DNA of 11,860 bases from NCBI GenBank assembly GCA_964461295.1, contig CAYWTX010000377.1:1-11860 (forward strand), read 5' to 3'. Positions 10,686 through 11,860 of this stretch are shown in pieces. Origin of the DNA: CAYWTX01 sp964461295 (GTDB taxonomy: Bacteria; Planctomycetota; Phycisphaerae; SM23-33). Numbering within the stretch: position 1 is the stretch's first letter; each line of letters begins with the position of its first letter. The translations under genes were made by a program, and so were the position numbers. Under the pieces are notes generated by a model that worked only from the letters and a program-made list of their open reading frames with translations, was not told the DNA's origin and ran no database searches.

Positions 10686-11860
10686 ATGAAGAAGGGCGGG
10701 TCGGCACTGCGCGCCTCAGGTGTAGCGGACGCTCGAGCGGCCGGCGTGGTCGGCGTGCTTGTCCTTGCACTGTCGGCGGCGGCGGCAGCGGCGGCCGGTG
10801 CCGGCGCGGGGCAGCAGCGGCTGGCAGTGGTTTCGGCCGACGCCAACAGCCCGCCAATGGCCTTTGCGATGGAGGAACTGCGCCGGCTGCTGGGGCAGTG
10901 CGGGTTGAAGGATGCCGCGAAGGACGTCGCCGACTGGACCTTTGAGTTGGCGGTTTGCCGTGAGATGGAGCCGGGGAGCTTTTCCGTCGGTTGCCCCGCC
11001 AGGGCCGACCGTGCCGGCGCCGGGCGCGTTTTTCTTCGCGGTCAAAGTCCCGCGTGCGTGCTGCACGCCGTCTACACGGCCCTGGAGCGGGCGGGGTTCT
11101 GCTTCGACGTTACCGGCTCGACGCCGCCGGAGCAACTCGCGCTGGACAAGTTGGCGGGCTGGAACGTCAGGGTTCGTCCGGCCGTGGCCACGCGAAGCGC
11201 CTTCGTGTGTCTCAACTTCCCGATGGACCTGTCCTCATGGCCTCTGGAGGAGGCGAAGGAGTACGTCCGCAATCTGGCACGTCTGCGCCTCAACGAGATC
11301 ACCTTCTTCAGTTACGACCGCATATGGTTCGCGCCCAAGAGCGACACCCGCAGCCGGCCGGGCGGGTTCTTCTACGGCGTCCGCTACGACATCCCGGTCG
11401 ATCAGCCCTGGGCGAAGGACATCCGCAACAAGAGGGTCTTCTGCATTCCGGAGATCGAGGCGTATTACGACGACCCCGCCGAACGGGGCCGGCGGGCCAT
11501 CGGCTGGATGCGGTCGCTGATGGCCGAGTGCAGCCGTGTGGGCTTGCGCGTGCGATTCTCGTCGCAGGAAGGCCTGTCCCCCCAGGCCGTCGACGATCTG
11601 CTGGAGCAGTATCCCGACGTCGGGGCCCTGGAGTTCATCACGGCCGAGACGCTGGAGAGGTCTGATCAGGATGTGGACCAGGCCGCGGCGGCGGAGGCGA
11701 TGGCGGCCGTGCTCCAGCGCGATCCGAACAGCCCGCGTCCGCGGGTGAGCCTGCCGCCGCTGATCGGGGCCGTCGCGGGATACATCGAGGCCGCTCGGGC
11801 CGTTCATCGGCACGCGGCCCGGAAAGGCCGCCCGCTGGACCTGTGCGTGGGGATCTACTG
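10686..11860 (+). CDS. Secreted glycoside-hydrolase-like protein (partial, 3' end missing)
   Basis: An uninterrupted frame of 391 codons that leaves the window. The ATG at 10686 has GGAG six bases upstream. The N-terminus has a basic region, then VVGVLVLALS and an Ala/Gly run (21-42) as an export signal. Residues ~45-150 resemble the small alpha/beta domain that precedes the catalytic barrel in families such as GH67, GH20 and GH84: FAMEELRRLL, RVFLRGQSPACVLHAVYTALERAGFCFDVTGSTPP. After about 165 a barrel-like part starts: RSAFVCLNF, then LARLRLNEITFFSYDRIWF (198-215), a long helix region, and LEFITAET (315-322). The substrate and catalytic acids cannot be fixed from this fragment. It most likely acts on polysaccharides outside the cytoplasm. 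The domain assignment is inference from pattern, not from a search. Confidence 0.72.
   Translation, partial: MKKGGSALRASGVADARAAGVVGVLVLALSAAAAAAAGAGAGQQRLAVVSADANSPPMAFAMEELRRLLGQCGLKDAAKDVADWTFELAVCREMEPGSFSVGCPARADRAGAGRVFLRGQSPACVLHAVYTALERAGFCFDVTGSTPPEQLALDKLAGWNVRVRPAVATRSAFVCLNFPMDLSSWPLEEAKEYVRNLARLRLNEITFFSYDRIWFAPKSDTRSRPGGFFYGVRYDIPVDQPWAKDIRNKRVFCIPEIEAYYDDPAERGRRAIGWMRSLMAECSRVGLRVRFSSQEGLSPQAVDDLLEQYPDVGALEFITAETLERSDQDVDQAAAAEAMAAVLQRDPNSPRPRVSLPPLIGAVAGYIEAARAVHRHAARKGRPLDLCVGIY

Noticed and set aside
10502..10945. Plus-strand open frame (147 codons) overlapping the hydrolase start
   Set aside because: Different frame from the hydrolase gene, Arg/Gly-rich, no ribosome binding site. 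The frame from 10686 has a signal peptide and stays open to the window end.

Overview
The window reads as a chromosomal piece from a GC-rich, Gram-negative-type bacterium. A planctomycete (Planctomycetota) is the best guess. This rests on the codon bias, large alanine/arginine-rich exported proteins, dispersed hairpin-rich repeats of the 'CCCCGAAGGGG' type, heptamer microsatellites, and a DUF4416 protein beside envelope-sugar genes. No rRNA or other phylogenetic marker is present, so the assignment is inference.

Layout. 1-223: no convincing gene. 224-778 (+): a less GC-rich ORFan membrane protein. 779-1366: non-coding and repeat-dense, with a C-rich tract (G-quadruplex potential on the minus strand), a ~233-bp MITE-like element with 27-bp perfect terminal inverted repeats, and copy A of a 158-bp repeat. 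1367-2473 (+): an exported protein of unknown family. 6746-2549 (-): a tight three-gene envelope-polysaccharide operon, DUF4416 -> WecA/MraY-family phosphoglycosyl transferase -> O-antigen ligase/polymerase-like protein. The cistrons overlap by 10 and 4 nt, and a near-consensus promoter predicts a leaderless mRNA. 7230-~6800 (-): a decayed IS66 transposase. 7236-7393: copy B of the 158-bp repeat. 7330-7843 (-): a UPF0175 antitoxin followed by a PIN toxin cut off at repeat B. ~7946-8060: a diverged, inverted relative of the core of the 922-1154 element. 9688-8147 (-): a probable housekeeping transcription unit, Nfu-type Fe-S scaffold -> small lipoprotein -> PabA/TrpG glutamine amidotransferase. 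The leader just before the last gene is an octanucleotide array. 10105-9818 (-): a FlgM-like anti-sigma factor with its own hairpin terminator. 10686-end (+): a secreted glycoside-hydrolase-like protein that runs off the window.

How the parts fit. The WecA-like enzyme would load a sugar-1-phosphate onto undecaprenyl phosphate. The Wzy/WaaL-type protein would polymerise the lipid-linked sugar or transfer it to an acceptor. DUF4416 is a conserved partner of unknown function. Direct repeats A and B bracket the exported protein, this operon and the IS66 remnant, and the hairpin elements lie just outside them in opposite orientation, so the whole block looks like a recombination-prone cassette. 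Repeat DNA has also entered genes: the O-antigen ligase gene carries three in-frame repeat-like hydrophilic segments, and the PIN toxin ends in repeat sequence. The most novel points are the leaderless DUF4416 operon, the repeat-invaded ligase and the nested flanking repeats.
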